This document shows, one piece after another, positions 34,801 to 46,249 of a stretch of DNA of 64,000 nt. This DNA is from Solen grandis (lineage: Eukaryota > Mollusca > Bivalvia > Adapedonta > Solenidae): contig CM037778.1 in NCBI GenBank assembly GCA_021229015.1, positions 82,193,842 to 82,257,841 on the forward strand. Direction: 5' to 3'. The notes beneath the pieces are model-generated. The model was not told the origin of the DNA, did not search any database, and was given only the letters and a program-made list of their open reading frames with translations. The position numbers and the translations under genes were made by a program. Position 1 is the first letter of the stretch. The number at the start of each line of letters is the position of its first letter.

Positions 34801-37800
34801 GATAGAGGCGCTGAACATTTCAGGGAAGAGTTGAATGATAGAAAATCAAAATATGTCAATGTTTGGAGAAAAATTGAAGCCATCTTTCAGTCCCTTGATA
34901 TATGTTCAGAAGATTTGACAGCATTACGTGGTTTGCAGAGTAACTTGTTAAAGTATGCTAAAGATCATACAAACATTTCAACAGATGTCTTGCTTTTCCT
35001 TACTCGAACAAATACACGAGATTAAAAAAAGGGCAATTTGAAACTTCAAAAAGTGACCACATGAATCAAATTGAGAAAGCTAAATTGACTCTTCATACTA
35101 TCAAGCAGGATGGAGGGCAGGAAGAAGATAACATTTCACAAAAGTTAGAAGCTGCTGTTAATAGGTCTCATCTCTCAAACAGCTCCCTTTGTTCACATAA
35201 TTCTTCAGTTCTGGCAAGAAAGACGGCTAAGGCTGAGGCCGCCAAGGTTGGTTTGGAATTCGCCATTCATGAGGCCGAACTCAGGAAAGCCAGAGCCCGA
35301 TTTTTGGAGAAACACTCACTTGAGGAAGAAACAACGAATGCAGCTGCTGCTCGCGAGTAAGCCGAAATGATGCATACCTTGAACTACTTTCCCTAAAGCG
35401 AAGAGTGGCTGAAGCTGAAGTTGAAGCTAATGTTCTCAAATCCGAACATGAAAACTCCCACATTAATGCTATTTAAGCCTCAGTGTTAAATTTAACAAAG
35501 TCGGACCCTGTTGTGAGAACTAAGGAGTATGTTGAGCAATGTGCAGACAGTATGCCAAATGTGAACGTAACAAGCATACCTTTAGTCTCACGAACCGAAG
35601 CTTTAATAGGTAACTTACTTAAACATGGACCATGTGTGTCTGAAGTTACATCTCATCCCGTCGCATCAAATAAAAGTGCATCTGATTTTACAAAATTCCT
35701 GTAAAAGAAGGATTTACTCCTTACACGCCTGGTGAATTTGACAAGCCAGAGTCCTATGTATCATGGAAAAGTTTTTGTCAGAACAGTGATGAAAGAGCTT
35801 GGTGTTAGTGCACATGAAGAGGTAGATCTCCTAATAAAGTGGCTAGGCCCAGAGTCACAGAAAAATGCTCTTACCTTGAAAATGGCCAATGTTTCGCTAT
35901 CAGAGCAGGGACTGTTGCGTATATGGGGCGCCTAGAAGAACGTTTCGGTGCACCAGATATGGTAGAATCAGCATTAAAAGCTAATTGAATTAATTCCCAA
36001 AAATAATGAAAATCAACAAAATGCTATATGACTTGGTAGATATACTTATACTGAGATTGAGTCTGTGATGGAAGATCCCAAATACCGAAATCTCCTTGAA
36101 CTCTTCATCTGGTGTATCCCCTATAGTTAGCAAGCTTCCCACAGGAAAAATGGACTGGCACAGCAATTAAATGACATTTCTTACCCACCTATCGTGGTTT
36201 TTGCAGACTTTATTCGTAAACTAAACTAAGCAAAACAAAGAACAATCCATGTCTTCAGTATAACTCCCCATCTTCGGGGAAGGCCCCAAATGACACAAGA
36301 AAATATTTTGAAAGAATTCAGAAGGTATCAGTCCTGAAGCCAGGTACTAGTGTTGAATACAAGGGAACGACTAATAGCCCGCGACGTGTATCAGACACAT
36401 GTCCTTTACATGGAACTAGTCATTCTTTAAACATGTGTCGTGCCTTCCAGAACAAATCATTTGAAGAAAGAAGGAGATTTTTGAAGGAAAAGGGAATATG
36501 TTTTCGCTGTACATCCTCAGCAGAACATGTGCGACGCATGTGCAATGAGACGGTTAGGTGTGAAAAATGTAATAGTACCGAGCATCCTGAAGCTCTCCAT
36601 GTTAATGTATGGCTGAGTAAAGACATAAGTGGAAACATGCATCAATCAATCCGTAATGATGGGGAGCCAGTTTATCAGCAGTCATCATTTATTAATATCA
36701 CCAACGCATGTACAAAGTGTGCAAGGACCAATTTCAAAAAAAATCGTGTGCAAGACTGTTCTTGTCCGTGTTTTAAAGAAAGGTTGCAAGGGAGATGCTT
36801 TGAAGCTCTATGCCATTATCGACGATCAAAGTAATCTTTCACTTGCAAACTTCTTTGATCAGTACAACATTCATGATAATGTTACAGAATAATCACTGTC
36901 ATCTTGTATTTGCCACATCAACACATCTGGCAGGAAGGCTACCGAATTTATATAAGAGGCCCTTGACGACAGCAAGCAGTTCAGCCTTCCAACTGTGATA
37001 GAATGTGATCATGTACCAAATGATAGGGATGAGATACCTACACCAGATGTCGCGACTAGTTTTCCTCACCTTATTGATATCGCTACATGTATACCATCGT
37101 AGGATGAGGATGCCAGAATCATGTTGTTTATTTGAAGAGATCTGATTGAAGCTCACCATGTTTTAGACCAAAGAATCGGATCTATGGACAGCCCATTTGC
37201 CCAAAAACTTCCCCTTGGTTGGACCTTAATTGGAGAAACGTGCCTTGGAAAAGCACATGAACCCGATTCCATCCGTGTGAAGAAAACTCATGTCCTCTCA
37301 AAAGGACGTTGTTCAATTCTCAAGCCATGCTCCAGTGACTTTAAGGTAACAGAAGACATTAGCGATAATTTTGTTTGGTCTGTGTTACAGAGGACCAAGC
37401 ATGACGAAAAACCTAGATTTTCTGTATGGACAGGAAGATTCTTGAGATAATGAATAAAGAATTTATCAGAGAAGAAGATGGTTTTGAACTGCCCCATTAC
37501 AATTTAAGCATGACAAACCAAAACTCCCAAACAATAGAGTACAAGCTGTGAATCCTGCAAAAGGTCTGCAGCTCAGCATGGAAAGAAATCCTGTGAAGAA
37601 GAAACGTATGTTTGAGTTTATGGAGAACATTATTGCAGAAGTAGCAGCGCCGCCATAGCTGGAAAAGAATACAAGAGCGTCCAACTTGCATCGTCAAAAC
37701 ACACTTCCATACATCGTGTATTCTAGTAACATTTACAATATAAAACGGCGTGCCATCCTAAACAAAATCGACTTCCACCGATAAGACCTGAATTGTTCCA

Positions 37801-38605
37801 ACGATCAGTTAAATTGATATCAACTTGGCACAGTACTAGACAAAGATATGCCCAAATATATTTGCTTTCCTTTCATTGTTTCATTGTGATCCGCCATCTT
37901 GGATTGGCCCACTGCAGGCAACCATTGAACAGCGTATACCAGACCTCTACTCTGTGTAGTAAGGTCGGGTACAAGACTTATTTTGTATTTTGTATCTTAC
38001 AGCTGTATTTAGAACTACGGTCATTTTTTTAAGTATGGAAGCCCATTCGTGTCATAATTCTCATAGATTTTGTATCTTTCTCTAAATGATGTATTTTTTT
38101 CTACTTTACTATGTCATATTATTTCTTAGTTTCTTTTCTCTCTTTCTTTTTCAGTCTCTTACCAACTTCAAAAATGAAGGTTAAAGTTCCTTTGTTCGTT
38201 TTCTGGTTATTCTGGCTGTGGTTCCGCACCTTCAGGCAGCACAGAATCTATGACCTTTGAATAGGCAAGAATACCGTACTTTAAGACGCGCAAAAAAATC
38301 CAAAAAAAAAATTAAGGAGTTACTTCATCAAACATAACAGATGATCATGTTTTTCGGATGACGAGGGCTTATACATGAAAATCTATAAATTTGGAGAAAG
38401 AAAAGAATGCGATCGTTGGTTTTGTTGAGCAAGATCCGGATGTTCTTACGCAGCAAAGAGTGCTCGTGTTGAATGGTTAATTGCGATGCGTATTTAATTA
38501 ATAGACTGCATTTTAGGATGAATCTTAATATACTAGGACAAGAAAGCTGATACAGATAACCTATTGACTTTGTTGTTACGGTTTTCCGCAAACCTGAAGA
38601 AAATG

Positions 38606-38698
<93 letters not shown>

Positions 38699-39529
38699 TA
38701 TTGGTTTTTGCTGTTTTCTCAAGGTTTAACTGTCTCTTTTCTAAATCTGCTAAAATAAGTCAACATATAAATCAAGTGAATTGTTTGAAGTTTTAAGGCA
38801 TTTCTAACGTTATCAAACTTTTGAAAATAAGACTATGTAGAAGAAAGTTACATATAAATAAGAAAGTATTTCAATAATTTTGCTTATACCTCTGCTAATC
38901 AATTTAAGGTTAAAAGGCATGGATTTCAAAGTAATCTTAATGATTTTTTTCAATGGTTTAGACTATTGTATGCAGTGATGCATACTGCAATGAATATTTT
39001 TAAGTCACGTGGGTACGACGTAATGGATATTAAATGAAGAATAAAAGAATCATACGAAATTGATAGAATAACGTAAAAGAAATATTGAGGATAGTCTTAT
39101 TTTAAAATTTGCCTATCATCTGCATGGTTAAAAAAGGTTGCGTCACCAAATATGAACCATTATATTAATACTTTCATGAAACTTTAAGCTTAATTTTGAA
39201 CTTCTTTAAAATGTTATTTCAATGTTGTTGTTGTTTTTTGTTGTGGTTTGTTTGTTTTATTGTTGTTCATGAAACGATTGTTATGCATTAAAAATTATAT
39301 ATAAAATGTTACGTCACAGAATGCAACGTGACGTCATTTAGCGTAAAATGTTTTACGTTATAATCATTTCTAAAATATATAATCTGGAAGTGCTATCTTT
39401 AATGCATTTTTGTAATTTTGGAAAATCATATATTTCTTTTGCGTATTTTAAGTAATCCGGTCAACATGCTGACGAGAACATTTAAACAGCTTGTACATTT
39501 GTTATTAAAAAGAATTCAGCATTCTTAGT

Positions 39530-39578
<49 letters not shown>

Positions 39579-42500
39579 CCCTATTACAAGTTTTATTTAG
39601 CCCTATGCCAACGAGTTAAATAGTGAAAGTGAAACAAAACTCCATTCAACGTGTTTCTTTGTGAATCGAAATTGAAATGACCCTATCCTGTATAATATTG
39701 ATCCATATTGATTGATATTTAATATTTCTTTAGCAAACCAAAACTTTTGACTTACGGAAAATCTCGAAATCTAAATCTCAATTATGGGATTTTAAAGAAA
39801 CAACCTTTTTTATTCCTATAAATAAACAAAACCCCTTTTTCAAATAATTTCAAAACACTTACATACACCGTTAGAAATTTCAAGATTGTTTTGTAAAATA
39901 TAGAATTGTCTTTCCAATTAAATTGCCTGAATGAAATAATGACAATTAATTTGTGTATTTGTGAATTTTGATTTCAAATGGATGACATTATTATCAAATA
40001 GCTGAATTTTACCACAGGTACTTGAGGACAAAACGCTGTCTTTATCAATTAAAAAAAAACACGATAGAGTATACATAATAAACATTTTTATAGATACTTT
40101 GACACCAATTCCTGATGGCTGCTCTTCAGTATCCTGCTGAATTTGGTTACCTTGTTGTTTTATATATAGTTATTTTTTTTATTTATAAAGACATGGATAG
40201 TAAACATTAGATTTATTTGAATGTGAATATTTCGATACATAAACTCCATGTAAATGGCGAATTAAAGTGTGTGTGTAAAAGGGGGGGGGGGGGCACATAG
40301 GCTTCTGTCCTCAAATACTTGTGAATTTTACATGGGAATATGCATTTTTTTGAGATTCGTGACCTCAAGGTAATACGATTTTCCATATTTGGTTGAGTAT
40401 ATTTCGGAGAATTATTTTGATCACCGCCAGTATTATATAAACTATAATTCAAATAAAAGATCTGAATATTTATATATAATAATATGGCTACGAATGCTTA
40501 CCTCCAGCATCCAGAATAACATATTTCTGTCCTGCCTTGAGGGACGCCAGGGAAAGCCCCTCGTCTCCAAGGTTTTTGTCCACCTGTAGGTACCGACAGT
40601 ACAATGATGCTGCTTCAGGTTCCAATGCAATTGTTAAATTGTCCCTTGTTATCCCGGCCTATATTTAAAAAATATATAAACTATATAAACTGGTTCAAAA
40701 GCAAAGTAATCAAGTGGTAGCAAACAGTTGATGACAGTGGATCTCGAGATTGTGACTTCGACCCCGTTCAGAGCAACAATTTGTCATGACCTTCCCAAAG
40801 TACAGATTAAAACAAAGAACCGTCTTTAAAAATAAGTATAAATCGTAATGAGTTGTTTACAAATCGACGTAAAAGATAACTAGCAATTTTACAGTTTCGG
40901 TGAAGGAAAATGAAAATTTGAAGTCCATAAACAGTCAACAATTGCTCTTACATCTTCAGCCGCCTCCCTCATGAAATCTTTGGCGGCGTCATTCCAGATA
41001 GCCGGTACAGTCAGGACCCACTGTATCTCTTCCGGCTTTATGTTGCTGTCCAATAATCGCTTTCCAGCAGTTTTCAATAGGTCATCTTTCAGGAATCGGA
41101 TTGACAATGAGAAAACTGTCTTTGCTGCCATACTTTTCTCCTTGTTTTCGTCCTCCAGACTGATATTCCTTTCAACGCCCTTATGTAAAACATATATATG
41201 CGCTATGATTTTGTCAAGTAAAATGATACGAGGCTGTCAAATGCAACATAGTTTGTGCAGTTCGTAATTATTATATATTTACATTTCGTGAATCTTGTAA
41301 ACTTGCTCATTTACTTTCGTTTGATACTGAGTTTGGTAAAAAGTGATGTAGCTAAACATATAAAACTATTTGGGTTAATGAAGCATACGGAACTATGAAA
41401 TCGCCTTTTCAGTCGCCAGAGTAACACATAATCGGTGAAGTGGCATTTTATTTCTTATATTAGTTTTTTTACACTTACATTGACCATTACTTGTCTCCAT
41501 TGATACAATGTATCAATGCCATTATCAACGCATATTCCAGAATAAAACTGTAGTTGAACCTCTATTAGCGGCCACCTGTACTAAGCGGTCAACCTGCATT
41601 TAACGGTCAATTTTTATACCACCAGAATTTAGCATTTTGTTATATATTTATACTTCAGTTAGCGGGCACTTGTGTTAAGCGACAATTTTATTTTGTTCCA
41701 TTGACTGGCCACTTAAGACAGGTTTGACTGTATATATTATTAATTATGCTTTTTAATTGGAATTTAACATTCTTTTTCATGATGTTAATCCCTTTTTCTT
41801 TTTTAAGATTTGTACATTGTACATACAATTTTACCATACAACAGCATCTTGAAGCGCCGGAAGAAGTACCATTGCTCATGTTCTTCATCGGCAGCAAGGT
41901 CTGCGTATTTAGACTCAGCTTCGTATCCAAAAGAATCAAACGTCTTCCCATCAGGCCTGATAAGGATACACGTCGGTCCTATAAGTTTAATAAAGGAACA
42001 ATGACTGAGGTATTTAGTATGCCAGTCAATGCCAAGAAGAATCGTATTCAAATAATCAATACTAGAACAATATAACATACACTTTTTTTCTAGAACACTA
42101 ATTGCAAAAAAAGAACAATAAAATAATATGTATGTAATGCCACTGGTCTATCAATCTGTTCCTGGGTGACGAATTATGTTTAAGCATGACCAGTTATTCC
42201 TTTGAAGCTTTGTCAGTTGATGTAGAGTTATTCCCCTTGTTTTGGCCCAGAAGCAGAACTTATCAAAACAACAAATTCATCTTTATAATATTAAATGTAT
42301 TCTTCAATATAATAAGCAACAAATGAACTAGTAATTAGTTAAATAGGGATAATTTTTATATTTCATTAATATACCGAATATATATCTGTTATGAACGATA
42401 ATGGACTGACCCGTTTTACCTGTTTAACAAACGGCAAAGTAATAATTAAATCATACATATTCTAAACTTAAAGAGTGATCAAATTGATCGAATAAAAGAT

Positions 42501-42717
42501 AAGGATTAGAGATAATAGCACATTCAGAAAACATTTCATCATATTGAGTTTTGATACCTTTTGATGACACTAGCTGGCCACCCGTCCAGTTTTTTGCAGA
42601 TATTTGCGTGGGGTTTGCCGTATATTCATGTCGAAAAGAATACGCCCAACCTGAGTATGTTGTTCCAAAGTCAATCGCTGCTACCAGAATGGGAGTCTTG
42701 ACGTCTTTACCTTTCGC
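30939..42717 (-). CDS. HSPA12-type (divergent HSP70) protein, six exons, 5' end not found
   Basis: Exons (minus): 42558-42717, 41827-41978, 40952-41179, 40502-40658, 32348-32482, 30939-31861. All junctions are GT-AG and join in phase, giving 584 residues plus a stop. The HSPA12 family has an actin-like ATPase fold and lacks the usual HSP70 substrate-binding domain; it is linked to stress, endothelial and immune signalling and is strongly expanded in bivalves. The nucleotide-site motifs are all present: phosphate-1 [15 protein letters not shown], phosphate-2 [15 protein letters not shown] (formed across an exon junction), and adenosine motif [17 protein letters not shown]. The first exon starts at an acceptor (ttatcag|GCG), so the ATG must be in an exon further upstream that I could not place. 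Intron 5 is 8.0 kb and carries a BEL/Pao element. A possible AATAAA lies at 30717-30722. Confidence 0.9.
31862..32347 (-). other. HSPA12-type gene, intron between exons 5 and 6
   Basis: 486 bp, GT (ttcG|gtacat) to AG; AT-rich, nothing else recognised. Confidence 0.8.
32348..32482 (-). CDS. HSPA12-type gene, exon 5 (phosphate-2 loop)
   Basis: The acceptor is cacacacag|GTGGT and the donor TTCG|gtacat. It encodes [20 protein letters not shown] and [19 protein letters not shown]. The long plus-strand open frame at 32390-32830 is its shadow. Confidence 0.9.
32805..33470. repeat. Diverged ~430-bp direct repeat, two copies
   Basis: The succession (g/t)atgt(t/c)a(g/a)gatgtaga, cattcaaat, tttaatgt, gacagcat, ctattttct(c/t)aatgatt and cttaagtcacg recurs at about 32810-33030 and 33240-33465. 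Each copy ends with aagtcacg followed by g(a)taatgacgt-type sequence. Isolated endings also occur near 33925 and 39002. Confidence 0.6.
34411..34674 (+). repeat. 5' LTR of the BEL/Pao relic
   Basis: It shares with the 3' copy gctgtatttagaactacgg, aagtatggaagc, cgtgtcataattctcatag and tttgttcgttttctggtta, and ends gcagcacag. The ends are approximate; a TG...CA reading would be 34417 to 34673. Confidence 0.8.
34714..36000 (+). pseudogene. BEL/Pao gag, broken
   Basis: The first open block (34714-35025) starts [10 protein letters not shown] and includes [12 protein letters not shown]. The second (35061-35360) has the hallmark [20 protein letters not shown] and ELRKARARF. Further blocks at 35483-35704 and 35732-35935 include [20 protein letters not shown]. 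Each change of block is a frameshift or stop. It encoded the particle protein of the retrotransposon. Confidence 0.78.
36420..37690 (+). pseudogene. BEL/Pao zinc knuckle, protease and start of pol, broken
   Basis: [20 protein letters not shown], then [17 protein letters not shown] and [14 protein letters not shown], form the BEL-type Cys/His knuckles. Next comes the protease segment with [16 protein letters not shown] (about 36805-36860), where the active-site Asp lies, and [17 protein letters not shown] near 37200. [14 protein letters not shown] and [12 protein letters not shown] (about 37525-37640) match the segment leading into reverse transcriptase, which then breaks off. At least four frame changes are present. 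Confidence 0.8.
37978..38243 (+). repeat. 3' LTR of the BEL/Pao relic
   Basis: It is collinear with 34411-34674 with roughly 90-95% identity by eye, so the insertion is of moderate age. Confidence 0.8.
38605..38697. repeat. Compound CA-TA-TG microsatellite, self-complementary
   Basis: About ten CA units, then about 22 TA units, then about fifteen TG units. The two flanks are complementary, so the whole tract can fold as one long hairpin. Confidence 0.95.
39533..39575. repeat. TG microsatellite
   Basis: A pure (TG)n run of about 21 units. Confidence 0.95.
40502..40658 (-). CDS. HSPA12-type gene, exon 4
   Basis: The acceptor is aaatatag|GCC and the donor GGAG|gtaagc. It encodes [24 protein letters not shown] and [12 protein letters not shown], the connect segment leading into the phosphate-2 loop. 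Confidence 0.92.
40952..41179 (-). CDS. HSPA12-type gene, exon 3
   Basis: The acceptor is acataag|GGC and the donor GAT|gtaaga, both phase 0. It encodes [30 protein letters not shown] and [20 protein letters not shown]. Confidence 0.9.
41555..41735. repeat. Interspersed repeat fragment with agcggcca/agcggtca words
   Basis: ctctattagcggccacctgt, ctaagcggtcaacc, agttagcgggcacttgt and aagcgacaatttt succeed each other, as in a widespread animal MITE-like repeat. It lies in the intron between exons 2 and 3. No ends were defined. Confidence 0.4.
41827..41978 (-). CDS. HSPA12-type gene, exon 2
   Basis: The acceptor is cttatag|GACCG. The donor chosen is AAAATT|gtatgt; an alternative TATG|gtaaaa would break the phase of the next exon. 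It encodes [32 protein letters not shown] and [15 protein letters not shown]. Confidence 0.9.
42558..42717 (-). CDS. HSPA12-type gene, first exon found (phosphate-1 loop)
   Basis: It begins at an acceptor, ttatcag|GCG, because no ATG precedes the phosphate-1 loop in frame. It encodes [20 protein letters not shown] and [11 protein letters not shown], and ends AAAG|gtatca, one base into a Gly codon. Confidence 0.88.
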
Positions 42718-43629
42718 CTGATAATTCACAAAGATATTTTCCGTTGCCCTTTTATGTTATTTATGTAAAATAGGAATACAGAGTTTTTATTTGTTTCACT
42801 TCATACACAGCAATATTTAAGTCATTTAGAGACTGCGTACTGGCCCACTGCAATATCGCTTCATGTAGTATGATACCGCAACAATTCGTGTTAGGAAAGA
42901 CCCTCATAGAGAATCATCACCCTATGTTAATGCTGAGCGTCGAGTAACAACTTACGTATGGAACGGCGGATATAACTAATTTGTTCATGTTTTCAAACAC
43001 CATAGGTAACTCTATATTTAATCATATGATTTTCAACCATTCTATTATTTGCTTTAGAACAACTAATGACCTACACAATATTAAAAATGGAAAAGAAATA
43101 TGGCTAAATTTGGCTAGACTTAGATCATAGCTTAAATATGATTCACCTCAGTTACAAATAGTATGTTTCTGCTTTCAACTGAATCGTTTCTCTAAAGCCC
43201 GATTGTACTTCACAAATTATGTATAAAGTCCTTAATTTTCCTTTTTAAAAGATATAAATTAATGTTTGTTCTGATAATGCTAAAATAAATATTATCAAGA
43301 TTTGATGACCAAGTGTGCATTATTATCATTGTTGTTGATATCATTTAAAAACTCTCGAATGTATGTGTGCAATTAAGAAAATGAACTTTGTAATCTTTGA
43401 GCTTAGAATTTACTTGAACATTTTGAAGGTTTTATTTAATTTCCTTTGTTGCACATGATTTGTACGGAAGCGGGGTCGTTGATTTTATCATCCCCTTTCG
43501 GCTGTATGATATAACATGCTGCTTATCACAATTATCTAAATGTTATCTAGAGCTGCTTTAATTAGACTTTATGCTCCCGCTAGTAAATTGTGGAGATAAC
43601 GATAAGACTGATTAAACCGCATTGCCTTT
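42718..43629. other. Sequence upstream of the first HSPA12-type exon found
   Basis: It should hold, or lie in an intron before, the missing start exon. I see no convincing ATG exon ending in a phase-0 donor. Confidence 0.4.
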
Positions 43630-44640
43630 TTAGCTCACCTGAGCACAAAGTGCTCAAGGTGAGCTTTTGCGATCGCCCTTCGTCCGGCGTCCGTCGTCGT
43701 GCGTCGTCCGTCGTCCGTCGTCAACAATTTGATTTAAACGACATCTCCTCTGAAACCGCTGGACAGAATTTAATGAAACTTGGCAGAAATGTTCCTTGGG
43801 TGAGGCTCTACAAAAGTTGCTAAAATAAAGTTGATCCATGAAGAACTCTGGTTGCCATGGCAACAAAAAGAAAAATAATTTGAAAACTTTAAAAACACCT
43901 TAAAACTACTGGCCAGATTTCAAAATAAATTGGTACAGATGTTCCTTGGGTCAACCTCTACCAAAGTTGCTAAAATTATTCCGATCCGTAAAAAAACATG
44001 GCCGCCAGGGGCAGGGCTTATTTGCCTTATATGTATATAGAGAAACCTTTAAACAACATCTCCTCTGAAACCACTGGACAGAATTTGATTAAACTTGGCA
44101 GGGATGATCCTTGGGTCAACCTTCACAAAAGTTGCTAAAATAAACTTGATCCATGTAGAACTCTGCTTGCCATGGCAACAAAAAGAAGAAAAAAATGAAA
44201 ACTTTAAAAATCATCTTCTTCAAAACTACTGCCCGGATTTTAAAATAAATTGGTACAGATGTTCCTTGGGTCAACCTCTACCAAAGTTGCTAAAAATTTT
44301 CCGATCCGTAAAAAACATGGCCGGCAGGGGCGGGGGTTATTTGCCTTATATGTATATAGGGAAAACTTTAAACAACATTTCCTCTGAAACCACTGGAAAG
44401 AATTTGATTAAATTTGGCAGGAATGATCCTTGGGTCAACCTTCACAAAAGTTCCTAAAATAAACTTGATCCATATAGAACTCTTGTTGCCATGGCAACAA
44501 AAAGAAAAAAAAATGAAAACTTTAAAAATCATCTTCTTCAAAACTACTGGCCAGATTTTAAAATAAATTGGTACAGATGTTCCTTGGGTCAACCTATTTA
44601 TCTCAGGTGAGCGATTTAGGGCCATCATGGGCCTCTTGTT
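43630..44640. mobile_element. Non-coding mobile repeat with AGCTCACCTGAGC terminus and ~317-bp tandem core
   Basis: It begins with the hairpin tagctcacctgagcacaaag / tgctcaaggtgagct and a gtccgtcgtc-rich patch, and ends tctcaggtgagcgatt, agggccatcatggg, cctcttgtt. The core is three tandem units: the phrase aaac(a/g)acat(c/t)tcctctgaaacc starts at 43736, 44051 and 44370 (periods 315 and 319). There is no long open frame. These ends are familiar from many bivalve repeats. A Helentron/HINE-type or MITE-type element is possible; the superfamily is not settled here. Confidence 0.78.
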
Positions 44641-46240
44641 GAAAGCTTAGTGTCGTAGTGTTTTTCTCAACTAGATGGCGCCTGTGCTGGGGCGCCTCAA
44701 ACGCGTGAAATGACAAAAAAAAACACTAACGAAATATTAAAGATTGCTCGTTATGCTTTAAAAACGTATAATTTAGGTTGAAAGCTATTGTCATAATTCA
44801 TGGGTGGACTGTTTTAATTGGTTAGATGATGGTAAGACTCGCTTTCACAAAATGAACTGGTCAAAACAAAGCGAAAAGATTCCTATTACTGTCTAACCTA
44901 TATTAACACCCTGACCTCGACCTTTTGAAATAGAGATATACCTTTACCATTTTAAAGGCAATTAAATGAGTTCACAGTTTGGGCCTCCTATAAACCAACT
45001 AGTGGTGTCTGTATTTCATGCTTGGTGAACATTGGCCCATTGCCAATTTAGGTATAACATTTTGAATCACCATTAAAGAAATTAATTATCACAACAAATT
45101 GCATCATTTTGTATTGTGCTATATAACTATCATTTATTTTTACCCTAAAAATCAATCATGAATAAATAAAGGATGCTTATAAGTATTTTGTTTATAATTT
45201 ATCATATAAGGCGGTCGAATTAATAACTACATGAAGTTCATTTAGCCTATGAATAAAACCTTTCACAATTGTTTACAGGCATAATGATAAAACATATTCA
45301 AAGAAAGTTCAATATTGTACTGAATTCTTTTATGATAATTTGATGTGAATAAAATGACATCAGTAAAATTCACTCATATCTCAGCTTATAATGTATAGAT
45401 GTATAACCAATGAAATAATCACTTTTCACAATTTAGCAGATCTTAATTTCAATTATTTTGCATAATCGAATTCCTTAGAATTCAGTTATCTCCAATGTGT
45501 TTATCACAGTTTTTAAAACAATGACATTTCCAGTGTCGTAAGCATATCAGATAGTAACTGTGACTGGCATCTGTTACCCTTTCCATCTCACCCCTTATGC
45601 TATTTCAGCCACCTGCTAGGTCCAGCCAGATAAGACGGAAATTACCAGCAGGGTGCCACATTTCATGCAAACCAATGTTCAATGCCTTTAATGATTTTGA
45701 TATGTCACAGCCTGGGAACAAACCAACGACCTTTTGGTTACTGGGTGGATGCTCTTACCTCTCTTTCATCGGAACCCGTATCTTTTACAGGCTACTAAGA
45801 ATATGACCTTGTCCTTGAGAAAATGACGTTTGTCCAATGTTATGACCAACATTCTGGTCAAATAACCAACATAAGCAAGTATGAATGTTTGACAGACTCC
45901 TAGACGGACCCAGTGATTTCTACGTTCCTCAAACATTCAAAGTTTCATTTGCGGTGTAACAGTATGATTATGTTGACTACAGTTCCCCTCATTAAGCACT
46001 ATAAATAGGACCTGATAAACCTAGTGATAAATCTAGTCACTTTTTTTCTCAGGTCACTCAGGATTCTCACTAGCACCATTTACTGTACTTGATCCGGAGT
46101 TTGTTAGATAAATACAATATTCACTGTCATTGTAATATGATACAATATTACATGGTGTCATAATATTGAACACATTGCTCGTGGATATCTAATTTGGGAA
46201 TAATCACTTCTTGGATTATTTACAAATAGTGTAAATATCT
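44641..46240. other. AT-rich spacer without a gene
   Basis: It contains only the tRNA-like fragment at 45708-45779. Confidence 0.45.
45708..45779 (-). mobile_element. Possible tRNA-derived SINE fragment
   Basis: The minus strand reads gaggtaagagcatccaccca, then gtaaccaaaaggtcg, then ttggtttgttcccagg, resembling an A-box, anticodon arm and a weak B-box (consensus ggttcgaatcc). It is too diverged to be a functional tRNA. Confidence 0.45.
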
Positions 46241-46249
46241 GATTATCAC

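Larger units (their letters stand above)
34411..38243 (+). mobile_element. Decayed BEL/Pao LTR retrotransposon
   Basis: Two ~265-bp direct repeats (34411-34674 and 37978-38243) bound a 3.3-kb interior whose fragments read as a BEL/Pao gag and the start of pol. The interior is shorter than the usual 5-6 kb: reverse transcriptase, RNase H and integrase are essentially missing. Many frameshifts and stops occur. It sits in plus orientation inside the minus-strand HSPA12 intron. No matching target duplication was found. Confidence 0.82.
32483..40501 (-). other. Intron 5 of the HSPA12-type gene, 8.0 kb
   Basis: It separates the two glycine-rich halves of the phosphate-2 loop (donor GGAG|gtaagc, acceptor cacag|GTGG). 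It holds a diverged ~430-bp repeat pair, the BEL/Pao relic, a CA/TA/TG palindromic microsatellite and a TG tract. The remainder is AT-rich, with several aagtcacgtg words. Confidence 0.85.

Noticed and set aside
41827..41835. Donor TATG|gtaaaa for HSPA12 exon 2
   Set aside because: Joining it to exon 3 gives an immediate stop; the donor eight bases further on keeps the frame and matches gtatgt.
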